This document shows positions 30,689 through 38,854 of a stretch of 42,373 nucleotides of DNA, in pieces. The notes beneath the pieces are model-generated. The model had not been told where the DNA came from. It did not search any database and saw nothing but the letters and a program-made list of their open reading frames with translations. This DNA comes from DASQQQ01 sp036390995 (GTDB lineage Bacteria > Actinomycetota > UBA4738 > HRBIN12): contig DASWAT010000067.1 of the NCBI GenBank assembly GCA_036390995.1, forward strand, positions 1 through 42,373, read 5' to 3'. How positions within the stretch are numbered: the first letter of the stretch is position 1; every line of letters begins with the position of its first letter. The translations under genes were made by a program, and so were the position numbers.

Positions 30689-32890
30689 ATGAGCGCTAAG
30701 CCCGAACCCAAACCTGCCGAACCGCCGTTGATGAACCTTCCGGCCGAAGAGTCGGCTCCGGTCCTGGTCACCGACCTCGCCAGCAAGACCCTGGCCGTCA
30801 AGGAGGGGGAGACGTTCCTCTACTCCGACCTCGAGGGCAATCTCGATCATGGCGGCGACTACGGCCTCGGCCTCTACGCGAAGGACACCAGGTACCTCTC
30901 GCATTTCCGCATGACCGTCTCCGGGCGCGATCCGGTCCTGCTGTCGTCGTCGGCCGAGCGGGCGTACATGGCGCACGTCGACCTCACGAACCCGGACCTG
31001 TACGAGGACGACGTCCTCACGGTCCCGCAGCAGACCCTTAACATCCGGCGGATCCGCGCCATCAACGGCCGGCTCTTCGAGCGGGTCCGGGTGAAGAACT
31101 ACAACGCGCATCCCGTCACGCTGGACCTCGAGTTCGCTCTGGGGGCGGACTTCGCCGACATCTTCGAGGTCCGGGGGATGGTCCACGACGGCCGCCCTCG
31201 CCCGGACCCGCCCGAGGCCACCGACCAGACGATCGAGTTCGTCTGGACCGGCCGGGACGGCGTGCAGCGGCGCACGCACGTCGAGTTCGCCCAAACGCCG
31301 GATCGCATCGAGGCCGATGGCCACATCGTCCGCGCGGTGTTCCGGCTCCATCTCGGCCCTTACCAGACGCGTCTGGTAGGGATGACGATCGAACCCATCA
31401 CGGGCACCGATCGGCCTCGGACGATGGACTTCGATGTCGCCGTGCACGAGCTCCGCCGCTCCTACGAGGAGTGGGAGCGCGAGTGCACCCAGATCGTCAC
31501 GGACAACGAGCTGTTCAACCAGCTCCTCGACCGGAGCCTCCGGGACCTGCGGGCGCTGTACACGCAGACCGGCGAGGCCGGCGTGCTCGCCGCCGGGATC
31601 CCCTGGTACGTCGCGGTGTTCGGCCGGGACTCGCTCATCACCGCGCACCAACTGCTCACGGTGAACACGAAGCCGGCCCGCAGCGCCCTCGAGCTGCTCG
31701 CCGCACACCAGGGGACCGAGATCGACGACTGGCGCGACGAGCAGCCCGGCAAGATCCTCCACGAGGTCCGTCAGGGCGAGCTTGCCGGCGCGGGCATCGT
31801 CCCGCACACGCCCTACTACGGGTCGGTGGACGCCACGCCATGGTTCCTCATCGTGTACGCCCAGCACTTCCGGTGGACGGGCGACGTCGACTTCGCCCGG
31901 AGACTGCTGCCGGCGGCCGAGGCGGCGTTGCGGTGGATCGACGAGTACGGCGATCTGGACGGCGATGGGTTCGTCGAGTACCTCTCCCGGTCGCCCCGGG
32001 GGATCCGGAACCAGGGGTGGAAGGACTCGCACGACTCGGTGGTCCACTCGGACGGCAGGTTGGCCGAGCCGCCCATCGCGCTGGCCGAGGTCCAGGGGTA
32101 CGTGCATCTTGCGAAGTCGCGGATGGCCGACGTCTATCGCGCGCTCGGCCACGATGCCCGGGCCGAGTACCTCCTGGCCCAGGCCCACGAGCTGAAGAGC
32201 CGGTTCAACGAGGTCTTCTGGATGGAGGACGAGCGCTACTTCGCCGAGGCCCTCGATGCGGACAAGCGGCAGGTCGGTACCGTCGTCTCGAATCCCGGCC
32301 ACGGTCTCTACTGCGGCATCGTGGACGAGGGGAAAGCCGCCACGCTGGCGAAGCGGCTGCTCGCGCCGGACATGTTCTCCGGGTGGGGGATCCGGACCAT
32401 GAGCAAGGCCGCGGCAGCGTACAACCCGATGAGCTACCACAACGGCTCGGTGTGGCCGCACGACAACGCGTTGATCGCAGCCGGGCTGAAGCGGTACGGC
32501 TTCGCGCGGTCGACGAACCGCGTGGCCACCGCGCTGTTCGATGCGGCCGTGCAGGCCGACTACCTCCGTCTGCCCGAGCTGTTCTGCGGCTTCACCCGAC
32601 GCACGCCGAACCGGCCGGTCAGCTATCCGGTGGCGTGCTCTCCCCAGGCATGGGCGGCCGGCTCCCCCTTCCTGATGCTCCAGGCGATGCTCGGCATCTC
32701 TGCCCGTGCCCACGAGAACCTCCTCACCGTGAACAAGCCCCACCTGCCGACATGGCTGAACACCGTCGAGGTCCGCCGCCTGGCCGTCGGCAACAGCCGC
32801 ATCTCGATGGTCTTCCGGCGAGAAGGCGAGATCACCTCGTTCTCGGTTCTGTCTCGCGAGGGCGAGGTTCGCGTCGTGATGGAGGAGTAG
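30689..32890 (+). CDS. Glycogen-debranching / MGH1-like glycoside hydrolase
   Basis: A 733-residue, probably cytoplasmic glycosidase. The N-terminal beta domain (about 20-240; YSDLEGNLDHGGDYGLGLYAKDTRYLSHF) is the GDE_N_bis type. A catalytic (alpha/alpha)6 domain follows, with WYVAVFGRDSLITAHQ near residue 312, DGDGFVEYLSRS, NQGWKDSHDSVVHSDG and the late PMSYHNGSVWPHDNAL, which supply the expected acidic residues. Annotation pipelines usually call these amylo-alpha-1,6-glucosidases, but the catalytic domain also resembles mannosylglycerate hydrolase and trehalase-type enzymes, so substrate is open. It has its own promoter and converges on the L,D-transpeptidase gene. Confidence 0.85.
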   Translation: MSAKPEPKPAEPPLMNLPAEESAPVLVTDLASKTLAVKEGETFLYSDLEGNLDHGGDYGLGLYAKDTRYLSHFRMTVSGRDPVLLSSSAERAYMAHVDLTNPDLYEDDVLTVPQQTLNIRRIRAINGRLFERVRVKNYNAHPVTLDLEFALGADFADIFEVRGMVHDGRPRPDPPEATDQTIEFVWTGRDGVQRRTHVEFAQTPDRIEADGHIVRAVFRLHLGPYQTRLVGMTIEPITGTDRPRTMDFDVAVHELRRSYEEWERECTQIVTDNELFNQLLDRSLRDLRALYTQTGEAGVLAAGIPWYVAVFGRDSLITAHQLLTVNTKPARSALELLAAHQGTEIDDWRDEQPGKILHEVRQGELAGAGIVPHTPYYGSVDATPWFLIVYAQHFRWTGDVDFARRLLPAAEAALRWIDEYGDLDGDGFVEYLSRSPRGIRNQGWKDSHDSVVHSDGRLAEPPIALAEVQGYVHLAKSRMADVYRALGHDARAEYLLAQAHELKSRFNEVFWMEDERYFAEALDADKRQVGTVVSNPGHGLYCGIVDEGKAATLAKRLLAPDMFSGWGIRTMSKAAAAYNPMSYHNGSVWPHDNALIAAGLKRYGFARSTNRVATALFDAAVQADYLRLPELFCGFTRRTPNRPVSYPVACSPQAWAAGSPFLMLQAMLGISARAHENLLTVNKPHLPTWLNTVEVRRLAVGNSRISMVFRREGEITSFSVLSREGEVRVVMEE

Positions 32891-32907
32891 CGCGACCGAT
32901 CGGCACG

Positions 32908-33738
32908 CTACGGCACGATCACCACGGGTGTCCCCAGGCGAAGGAGCGGCTCCAGCCTCGCGAGTGCGGCCTCCGAGACTCGGATGCAGCCGGCGCTGGT
33001 GGAGGTGCCGATCGAGGACGGCGCGTTCGTGCCGTGGATCGCGAGCTGATCGCCACCGGACCATCCGGCAGGAAGGTGCGTCTGGATCCCGGAGATGCCG
33101 AAGGCGAAGCTCCCCAGGGCGCTTCCGGCCGGGAACGGAACCCGATCCGTCACGAAGTACCGGCCGGGCGGCGTCGGCGAGGTCGGTGCGCCGGTGGCAG
33201 CCGGGAAGCGCGCGAGCGTCCGCCCCCATCTCCTGAGCGTCAGCGTATGCAGCGAAAGATCGACCCGGATCTGGATCGCGGTTCGTTCCCGCCGCAGGCC
33301 TCGGATCCGGATCCACCCTGCCAGCTGGGTCCCGCTGTACGGCACCGTGACCAGACCGAACCGTCCGTCCGAGGCGGTTCGCAGGATCCAGGCGACGACC
33401 GGTACGTGGTAGTAGCGGGAGGCCGCCGGGAAGGTGCCGACCACGACGCCGCCTCCCGGCCTCGAGGTCACCGGGATGGGGCCCGGGATCCTCACGAGGA
33501 GGGCGGTGCGTGCTCGGTCGGGCCGGTGCGGTTCCGCGGCCGCGCGGATGGCGGCCGTCGAGACCCGTTCCAGCACCGGCCGGTCCGTCGGGAGCAGGGC
33601 GGACGCGGCGGGGGAGCGCCCGAGGGTGGGTTCGGTCCCTGTGGCGGCCTGCATCCAGCCGGGCGCGGTGACGATGGAGACGGCCACCAGCAGGGCCGTC
33701 GATCCGATCCAGATGGGGGAGCGATGCTTGGCCCTCAC
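32908..33738 (-). CDS. L,D-transpeptidase (YkuD domain)
   Basis: A 276-residue exported cell-wall enzyme. The N-terminal hydrophobic stretch (WIGSTALLVAVSIVTAPGWMQA) is a signal peptide or anchor. A middle SH3-like part follows, then the YkuD catalytic domain from about residue 155 (IQIRVDLSLHTLTLRRWG), ending with HGTNAPSSIG and SAGCIRV, which hold the catalytic His and Cys. These enzymes form 3-3 peptidoglycan crosslinks or attach proteins. The start is GTG at 33738, without a clear ribosome site; the upstream gatgcgt repeat is unexplained. It follows marP in the same direction, 80 bases on. Confidence 0.87.
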   Translation of the reverse strand: MRAKHRSPIWIGSTALLVAVSIVTAPGWMQAATGTEPTLGRSPAASALLPTDRPVLERVSTAAIRAAAEPHRPDRARTALLVRIPGPIPVTSRPGGGVVVGTFPAASRYYHVPVVAWILRTASDGRFGLVTVPYSGTQLAGWIRIRGLRRERTAIQIRVDLSLHTLTLRRWGRTLARFPAATGAPTSPTPPGRYFVTDRVPFPAGSALGSFAFGISGIQTHLPAGWSGGDQLAIHGTNAPSSIGTSTSAGCIRVSEAALARLEPLLRLGTPVVIVP

Positions 33739-33818
33739 GCATCACGCATCGGGCTCCGGCCGGAACCGCTGGAGGGGCCGGTCGACCGTCCCCCGACCGT
33801 CCGACGGAGGGCGGGGGC

Positions 33819-34991
33819 TCAGCGCACGCAGGGACCCGTCGAGACCGCGGCGGTACCGCCGGCCGTGCGGTTCAGGCGGGGAAGGACCTCGGTGGAGGCG
33901 ATCGCATAGCCGACCGAAGGATCGGTGGTTGAGGCGGCGAACACCACGCCGGCAACCGTGCCGTCGACGAGGACGAACGGCCCGCCGGAGTCCCCTGGGA
34001 TCACGCTCGTCTGCAGCTCGTAGACCTGCCGTTGCACCGTGCCCTTCCCGTAGATGTCGCGACCCACGGCGTCGATGGACCCGCGCACGGCTGCGGCGTC
34101 GCCACGCAGGCTGCCACCGCCCGGATACCCGAGCACCGACCCCGTCGCTCCGCGCTCGACGAGGTCGCGATCGAGGTCGAGGGAGGGGCCGGGCACGTTC
34201 TGGACGTACAGGAGCGCCAGGTCGGTCCTCGGATCGAACAGCACCGTGGTGCCGGGCTCGCTCCCGCCGCCCTGAACCTGGATCTCCGGCGCCTCCACGC
34301 CCGCCACCACGTGCGCGTTCGTCACCACGTAGTGGTCGGCCACGACGAACCCGCTGCCCGACTGGATCTCGCCGCAGGCCTGGCCGACGATCCGCACGGT
34401 GCTCTCCTCGGCCGCTCGGAACGCCTGACGGGCCTCCGCGGCCGTGGGCGGCTGCACGGGGCCGGCCGGGGCGGGGGGCAGCCCCACGAACACGTCCGGG
34501 AACCCGTACCGGTTGAAGAACCCGCGGATCTCGGCCAGCAGCGACGGCGGCCGCGGCAGCGAGGCGTCCAGGCCGCGGACGATGGCCGAGCCCCTGATCT
34601 GCGCGGCGACCGTGGGGAATGGGCCGTTCACGAGGTTGAGGGCGACGAACCAGGTCGCCAGCAACACGGCCACCACCGACACGAGCATGCCCCCGCCGGC
34701 GTCCACAGGGCCGAAAGCGCTCCGACGGGCCCGTGCCCGGACCCAGCCGCCCAAGGCCCAACCGAGCGCGTTGCCGATCCCACCCGCGCCGAGCAGCACC
34801 GCCACCGCGATGCCCGCCTGCATCGCGTGGCTGCGCGCCAGCGACGCGAGGGACGGGCCGAGGAGGGCCCCCACGACGAGACCGACGGCGAGGCCTCCGT
34901 AGGACAGGACCTGGAGGAGGGCCCCGCGCCGGAAGCCCGAGTAGGCGGCGAGCCCGATCAGCACGAGAAGCAGGACGTCAAGAGCGTTCAC
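33819..34991 (-). CDS. MarP-type membrane serine protease (CvpA plus trypsin-like)
   Basis: A 390-residue protein. Residues 1-125 hold four hydrophobic helices of a CvpA-like domain (VLLLVLIGLAAYSGFRRGALLQVLSYGG). After a linker the extracytoplasmic protease domain carries the triad His227 (VVTNAHVV), Asp257 (RTDLALL) and Ser335 (PGDSGGP). This is the layout of mycobacterial MarP, which processes a peptidoglycan hydrolase during acid stress. Two cysteines (GQACGEIQ and near the C-terminus TGPCVR) could form a disulfide as in MarP. The start is GTG 34991. The adjacent L,D-transpeptidase supports a wall-stress role. Confidence 0.88.
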   Translation of the reverse strand: MNALDVLLLVLIGLAAYSGFRRGALLQVLSYGGLAVGLVVGALLGPSLASLARSHAMQAGIAVAVLLGAGGIGNALGWALGGWVRARARRSAFGPVDAGGGMLVSVVAVLLATWFVALNLVNGPFPTVAAQIRGSAIVRGLDASLPRPPSLLAEIRGFFNRYGFPDVFVGLPPAPAGPVQPPTAAEARQAFRAAEESTVRIVGQACGEIQSGSGFVVADHYVVTNAHVVAGVEAPEIQVQGGGSEPGTTVLFDPRTDLALLYVQNVPGPSLDLDRDLVERGATGSVLGYPGGGSLRGDAAAVRGSIDAVGRDIYGKGTVQRQVYELQTSVIPGDSGGPFVLVDGTVAGVVFAASTTDPSVGYAIASTEVLPRLNRTAGGTAAVSTGPCVR

Positions 34992-35080
34992 GATCCGGCC
35001 TATCGTCCCACGGCCACGGGAGCGGCAAACGGCAGCCTTCGCAGGATCGGTAGCGGCGCGATCCGGCTCCCGGTCCCGAC

Positions 35081-35086
35081 TAGACT
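35081..35086 (+). promoter_or_regulatory. -10 hexamer TAGACT for phosphoesterase-cDPG operon
   Basis: TAGACT is followed by 6 nt and GTG at 35093, predicting a leaderless transcript for the whole operon through the transaldolase gene. Confidence 0.5.
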
Positions 35087-35092
35087 GGTCGC

Positions 35093-35887
35093 GTGGTCAC
35101 CATCGCCCACATCTCCGACCCGCACGTCGGCTCGCCCTACTTCGTGCCGAACCTCATGAACCGGGTCATCGTCGAGCTGAACGAACTGCAGCCACACGTG
35201 GTGATCTGCAGCGGCGACCTCACGAACGAGGGCTACCGCCAGGAGTACAAGAACTGGGTCGCCTACGCCGAACGTATCCGCGCCCCCCTGTACACCGTGC
35301 CGGGGAACCACGATGCCCGCAACGTCGGGTACCTGCACTTCGAAGAGCTCATCGGCCCCCGTCACTGGACGCTGGACGTCCAGGGCGTTCGGATCGTCGG
35401 GGTCGACTCGAGCGAGCCGGACCTGAACGAGGGACAGGTCGGGCGCGAGCGCTACTCGTGGATCCGGGAGCAGTTCGCCGTACCCGCCGACCTGAAGGTG
35501 TTCGTGCTGCACCACCACCTGCTGCCGGTCCCCGGGACCGGCCGGGAGCGGAGCACGGTGACGGATGCGGGCGACCTGCTCGAGGAGCTGATCGGTGCCG
35601 GCGTCGGCATCGTGCTGTCGGGTCACAAGCACGTGCCCTACGTGTGGCGACTGGAGAACCTGTACGTCGCGAACGCGGGAACGGTCGCCTCCCTTCGGCT
35701 CCGCGGCTATACGAAGCCGTGCTACAACGTGCTCGAGTTCGAGGGCGACGACGTCAAGATCACCCGTAGGTTCCCCTTCGGGGGTGAGAGCATCATCGCC
35801 CATTTCTCCCTTGCGACCGGGGAGCAGTTCTTCCGGGAGTTCGAACCGCCGGTCCAGCAGACGGTCGCCCCACGTTCCGGGGAGTAG
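35093..35887 (+). CDS. Calcineurin-type metallophosphoesterase (CpdA/class III phosphodiesterase-like)
   Basis: A 264-residue binuclear metal phosphoesterase. All five family motifs are present: ISDPHVG, ICSGDLTNEG, TVPGNHDARN, VLHHHLLP and LSGHKHVPYV. Overall resemblance is to class III cyclic-nucleotide phosphodiesterases and related cytoplasmic phosphoesterases. The substrate is unknown. It is the first gene of an operon with cyclic 2,3-diphosphoglycerate synthetase (29 bases on), so hydrolysis of that cyclic phosphoanhydride is a reasonable guess. Start GTG fits the -10 spacing. About 40 C-terminal residues extend past the core. Confidence 0.87.
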   Translation: MVTIAHISDPHVGSPYFVPNLMNRVIVELNELQPHVVICSGDLTNEGYRQEYKNWVAYAERIRAPLYTVPGNHDARNVGYLHFEELIGPRHWTLDVQGVRIVGVDSSEPDLNEGQVGRERYSWIREQFAVPADLKVFVLHHHLLPVPGTGRERSTVTDAGDLLEELIGAGVGIVLSGHKHVPYVWRLENLYVANAGTVASLRLRGYTKPCYNVLEFEGDDVKITRRFPFGGESIIAHFSLATGEQFFREFEPPVQQTVAPRSGE

Positions 35888-35916
35888 TCGGGTCGCGCGT
35901 TCGCGCGGAGGTCATC

Positions 35917-37248
35917 GTGAGAGTGCTCGCGCTCGTGGACGGGGAGCACTATCCGCCGGTCACCCGCTGGGCCATCGCGACGGCCCGGGAGCGGGGTCAT
36001 GACGTCGTGGCCGCGCTGTTCCTCGGTGGGACCGAGAAGGTACAGCCGGGGACGATGCCCGAGCTCGGCGTCCCGGTGCTCCCCGCGCGCGGCGACCCCG
36101 CCGAGGCCCTGGAGTCGGCGCTGGCTGAGGTCCATCCGGATGCCGTCCTCGACCTCTCCGACGAGCCGGTGGTCGGCTACCGGGAGCGGATGCACCTCGC
36201 GGCCGTCGCGCTCGCCCGGGGGATCCCCTACCTGGGCTCGGACTTCCGGCTGGAGCCGCCGATCGCCGGGCCGCCGCTTCCCGTTGCCACCGTGGCGGTC
36301 ATCGGGACGGGCAAGCGCACGGGGAAGACGGCGCTCGGGGGCGAAGTCGCCCGGGTCGCGGCCCGCGAAGGGCTGAACCCGGTCCTGGTGGCCATGGGCC
36401 GCGGCGGCCCCGCCGAGCCCCAGGTCGCCCAGGCCGGGACCGTGGACCTGCGGCGCCTCCTCGAGCTGGTGCGGCAGGGCGAGCACGCCGCCTCCGACTA
36501 CCTGGAAGATGCGATGACCACCGGCGTGACCACGATCGGGGCCCGGCGCGCCGGTGGTGGGCTGGCGGGCGCGCCGTTCGCCACGAACGCGAGGGAGGCC
36601 GCGGAGTTGGCCGTGGAGCTTGGTGCCGGGCTCGTGATCCTGGAGGGAAGTGGATCGTCCATCCCTCCGATCCCGTGGGACGCAGGCATCCTCGTGGTCC
36701 CGGCGACGGCGCCGCCCGAGTACCTGGGTGGCTACCTGGGTCCCTTCCGGCTGTTGCTATCGGACCTCGTTGTCCTTACAATGGCTGGGAGCCCCCAAGC
36801 GGGGCCTGAGAATCTCCACGCTCTGCGATCCCACGTCCAGCGATCCCGCGGCGCACCTCGGCTCGTCGTTACGGAGTTCGAACCGATGCCGCTGGGTGAC
36901 GTGGAGGGCATGGATGTGTTCTTCACCACCACGGCGCCGGGAGCAGTGGCCGCGAGGCAAGCCGCATCCCTCGAGGCCACGTACGGGTGCCGCGTGGTGG
37001 GGTGGAGCGCACGCCTGGCCGACCGGGCCGGGCTGGCGCAGGACATGGACGAGGCGGAGGGGTACCGGGTTCTCCTGACGGAGCTGAAGGCGGCGGCCGT
37101 CGACATCGCGTGCGATCGGGCGCTGGCCAGGGGGGCTGAGGTCGTGTTCGTCGACAACCGCGCCGTCGTCGTGGAGGGCGATGCCGACCTCCCGACGGTC
37201 CTCCGGGAGACCATCGAACTCGCAAGGAACCGGCGAGCAGCCAGATGA
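35917..37248 (+). CDS. cpgS: Cyclic 2,3-diphosphoglycerate synthetase
   Basis: A 443-residue ATP-dependent ligase-like enzyme, close to the length of the archaeal enzyme. In Methanothermus fervidus it closes 2,3-diphosphoglycerate into the cyclic phosphoanhydride. RVLALVDGEHYPPVTRWAI opens the N-terminal domain. The P-loop VIGTGKRTGKTALGGEVARVA lies near 130-140, followed by VLVAMGRGGPAEPQVAQAG, VILEGSGSSIPPIPWD and VVTEFEPMPLGDVEGMDVFFTTTAP. It starts at GTG after GGAGGT and overlaps the 2-phosphoglycerate kinase gene (ATGA). I recognise the family with good confidence; activity in this organism is inferred. Confidence 0.85.
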   Translation: MRVLALVDGEHYPPVTRWAIATARERGHDVVAALFLGGTEKVQPGTMPELGVPVLPARGDPAEALESALAEVHPDAVLDLSDEPVVGYRERMHLAAVALARGIPYLGSDFRLEPPIAGPPLPVATVAVIGTGKRTGKTALGGEVARVAAREGLNPVLVAMGRGGPAEPQVAQAGTVDLRRLLELVRQGEHAASDYLEDAMTTGVTTIGARRAGGGLAGAPFATNAREAAELAVELGAGLVILEGSGSSIPPIPWDAGILVVPATAPPEYLGGYLGPFRLLLSDLVVLTMAGSPQAGPENLHALRSHVQRSRGAPRLVVTEFEPMPLGDVEGMDVFFTTTAPGAVAARQAASLEATYGCRVVGWSARLADRAGLAQDMDEAEGYRVLLTELKAAAVDIACDRALARGAEVVFVDNRAVVVEGDADLPTVLRETIELARNRRAAR

Positions 37249-38195
37249 CGAAAGACACGAAGGGTCCGCACATCCTCATCAGCGACCGGGAGACGGGGCT
37301 GCCCTTCTCCAAGGGCCTGCTTGCGTCCCAGGTCATGGTGACGGGGCTCTCCCCGTACCGGGCCTACCAGGTCGCTGAGGCGGTGGAGGACCGGTTGGTG
37401 GACGTGGGTCGGCCCTCGGTGACCGGCGAGGAGCTCGATCGGGTGGCGTTGGAGGTCATCGAGGAGGTCGCCGGCGACCGGTACGCGAAGAACTTCCTGC
37501 GGTGGAGGGAGGTCGAGGCGCTCGACATCCCGCTCGTCCTGCTGATCGGTGGCACGACCGGGGTCGGCAAGTCGACCATCGCCACGCAGCTAGCCGCCCG
37601 CCTGGGCATCGTCCGTACGGTGGCCACGGACGCCGTGCGCGAGGTCATGCGGGCCATGTTCTCCCGGGAGCTCATGCCCACGCTGTATCGCTCGTCGTTC
37701 GAGGCGGGGGAGGCGCTTCGCGAGCCGCCGACCCGCGACGCGGTGATCGTGGGGTTCCGGGAGCAGGTGTCCGCCGTGGCCGTTGGTGTCGACGCGCTGG
37801 TGGAGCGAGCCGCGGTGGAAGGGATGAGCATGATCATCGAGGGAGCGCACGTGGTTCCGGGGTTCTTGAACCTCGAGCCGCGCCGCGACCGCATCCTGGC
37901 CGTCCCCGTCATCGTGACGGTCGAGGACGAAGAGGTGCACCGCAGCCACTTCTCGGTGCGGTCGTCGGATCACCAGGGGCGACCCGCTGGCCGCTACCTC
38001 AACGGGTTCGAGAACATCCGCCGCGTTCAGCGCTACATCAAGAGCCAGGCGCTGTCCCACGGCGTGCCGGTGATCCCGAACTACAACTTCGATCACACGC
38101 TTGCCGCGGTGATCGATCTGGTGATGGAGCGGGTCACGGAACGTGTGGCCCCCGTGGGTGCGATGAGCGGATCGACGAAAGGACGTACGGCATGA
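37245..38195 (+). CDS. 2-phosphoglycerate kinase
   Basis: A 316-residue kinase that converts 2-phosphoglycerate to 2,3-diphosphoglycerate, the substrate of the preceding enzyme. An ATP-cone-like domain (HILISDRETGLPFSKGLLASQ...YQVAEAVEDRL) fills about residues 9-90. The P-loop LLIGGTTGVGKSTIATQLAARLGI is near 100-123, followed by TDAVREVMRAMFSRELMPTLY and MIIEGAHVVPGF, then RYLNGFENIRRVQRYI, all typical of archaeal 2PGK. It starts in the stop of the cyclase gene and its stop overlaps the transaldolase ATG. Confidence 0.88.
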   Translation: MTKDTKGPHILISDRETGLPFSKGLLASQVMVTGLSPYRAYQVAEAVEDRLVDVGRPSVTGEELDRVALEVIEEVAGDRYAKNFLRWREVEALDIPLVLLIGGTTGVGKSTIATQLAARLGIVRTVATDAVREVMRAMFSRELMPTLYRSSFEAGEALREPPTRDAVIVGFREQVSAVAVGVDALVERAAVEGMSMIIEGAHVVPGFLNLEPRRDRILAVPVIVTVEDEEVHRSHFSVRSSDHQGRPAGRYLNGFENIRRVQRYIKSQALSHGVPVIPNYNFDHTLAAVIDLVMERVTERVAPVGAMSGSTKGRTA

Positions 38196-38854
38196 GGCTG
38201 TTCCTGGACACGGCCAACATCGAGGAGATCCGGGAGATCAACCGGTGGGGTGTGCTGTCGGGGGTGACCACCAACCCCACCTTGGTCGGACGCGAGAACG
38301 CCGACCCCGAGCAGGTGTGGAAGGAGATCCTGTCCGAGGTCGACGGCGACATCTCGCTGGAGACCACCGAGCCCGAGGCGGGCCCCATGTACGAGCAGGG
38401 GGTTCGGCTTGCCCAGATGGGGCAGAACGCCGTCATCAAGGTCCCCATGACCCCCGCGGGCCTGGAGGCGGGCAAGCGACTGACCGCAGACGGGATCCGG
38501 ATCAACGTGACCCTGGTGTTCTCCCCGGCCCAAGCCATCCTGGCGGCCGAGGTGGGGGCCTACATCGTCTCCCCGTTCCTGGGCCGCATCGACGACGTGG
38601 CCTCCGACGGGATGCACGCCCTGTCCCAGATCTGCCAGATCTACGAGGTCCAAGGCTACGACACGAACGTGCTCGCGGCCTCGCTCCGACACCCCATGCA
38701 CGTGGTCGAGGCGGCGCTCATGGGTGCCGACATCGCCACGATGCCCTACGACGTGTTCACCAAGCTCGTGAAGCACCCGCTGACGGATGCGGGCCTGCAG
38801 ACGTTCAACCATGACTGGCAGGCCCTCCAGCGGGAACTGAAGGGAGGAGCCTAG
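38192..38854 (+). CDS. Small transaldolase / fructose-6-phosphate aldolase (TalC-like)
   Basis: A 220-residue TIM barrel of the short transaldolase type. MRLFLDTANIEEIREIN and GVTTNPTL open it, the Schiff-base lysine lies in NAVIKVPMTPAGLEA, and VTLVFSPAQA and YIVSPFLGRIDD follow. It could exchange three-carbon units in the non-oxidative pentose phosphate pathway or cleave fructose 6-phosphate; sequence alone cannot decide. It is translationally coupled to 2-phosphoglycerate kinase, with AAAGGACG upstream. It may shift sugar phosphates toward the triose pool that feeds 2-phosphoglycerate. Confidence 0.9.
   Translation: MRLFLDTANIEEIREINRWGVLSGVTTNPTLVGRENADPEQVWKEILSEVDGDISLETTEPEAGPMYEQGVRLAQMGQNAVIKVPMTPAGLEAGKRLTADGIRINVTLVFSPAQAILAAEVGAYIVSPFLGRIDDVASDGMHALSQICQIYEVQGYDTNVLAASLRHPMHVVEAALMGADIATMPYDVFTKLVKHPLTDAGLQTFNHDWQALQRELKGGA

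Noticed and set aside
30314..33745. 1143-codon open frame on the minus strand
   Set aside because: It lies antisense to thrB and the glycosidase, with arginine/glycine/proline-rich sequence and no recognisable domain; a GC-rich shadow frame.
34992..35092. Leaderless -10 for the MarP gene
   Set aside because: The nearest candidate, TAGGCC, lacks the final T and leaves only 5 nt to the GTG, so I do not count it with the others.
35894..35907. CGCG-rich palindrome between phosphoesterase and cyclase genes
   Set aside because: Could form a four-pair stem near the ribosome site, but alternating CG runs are common in this composition.
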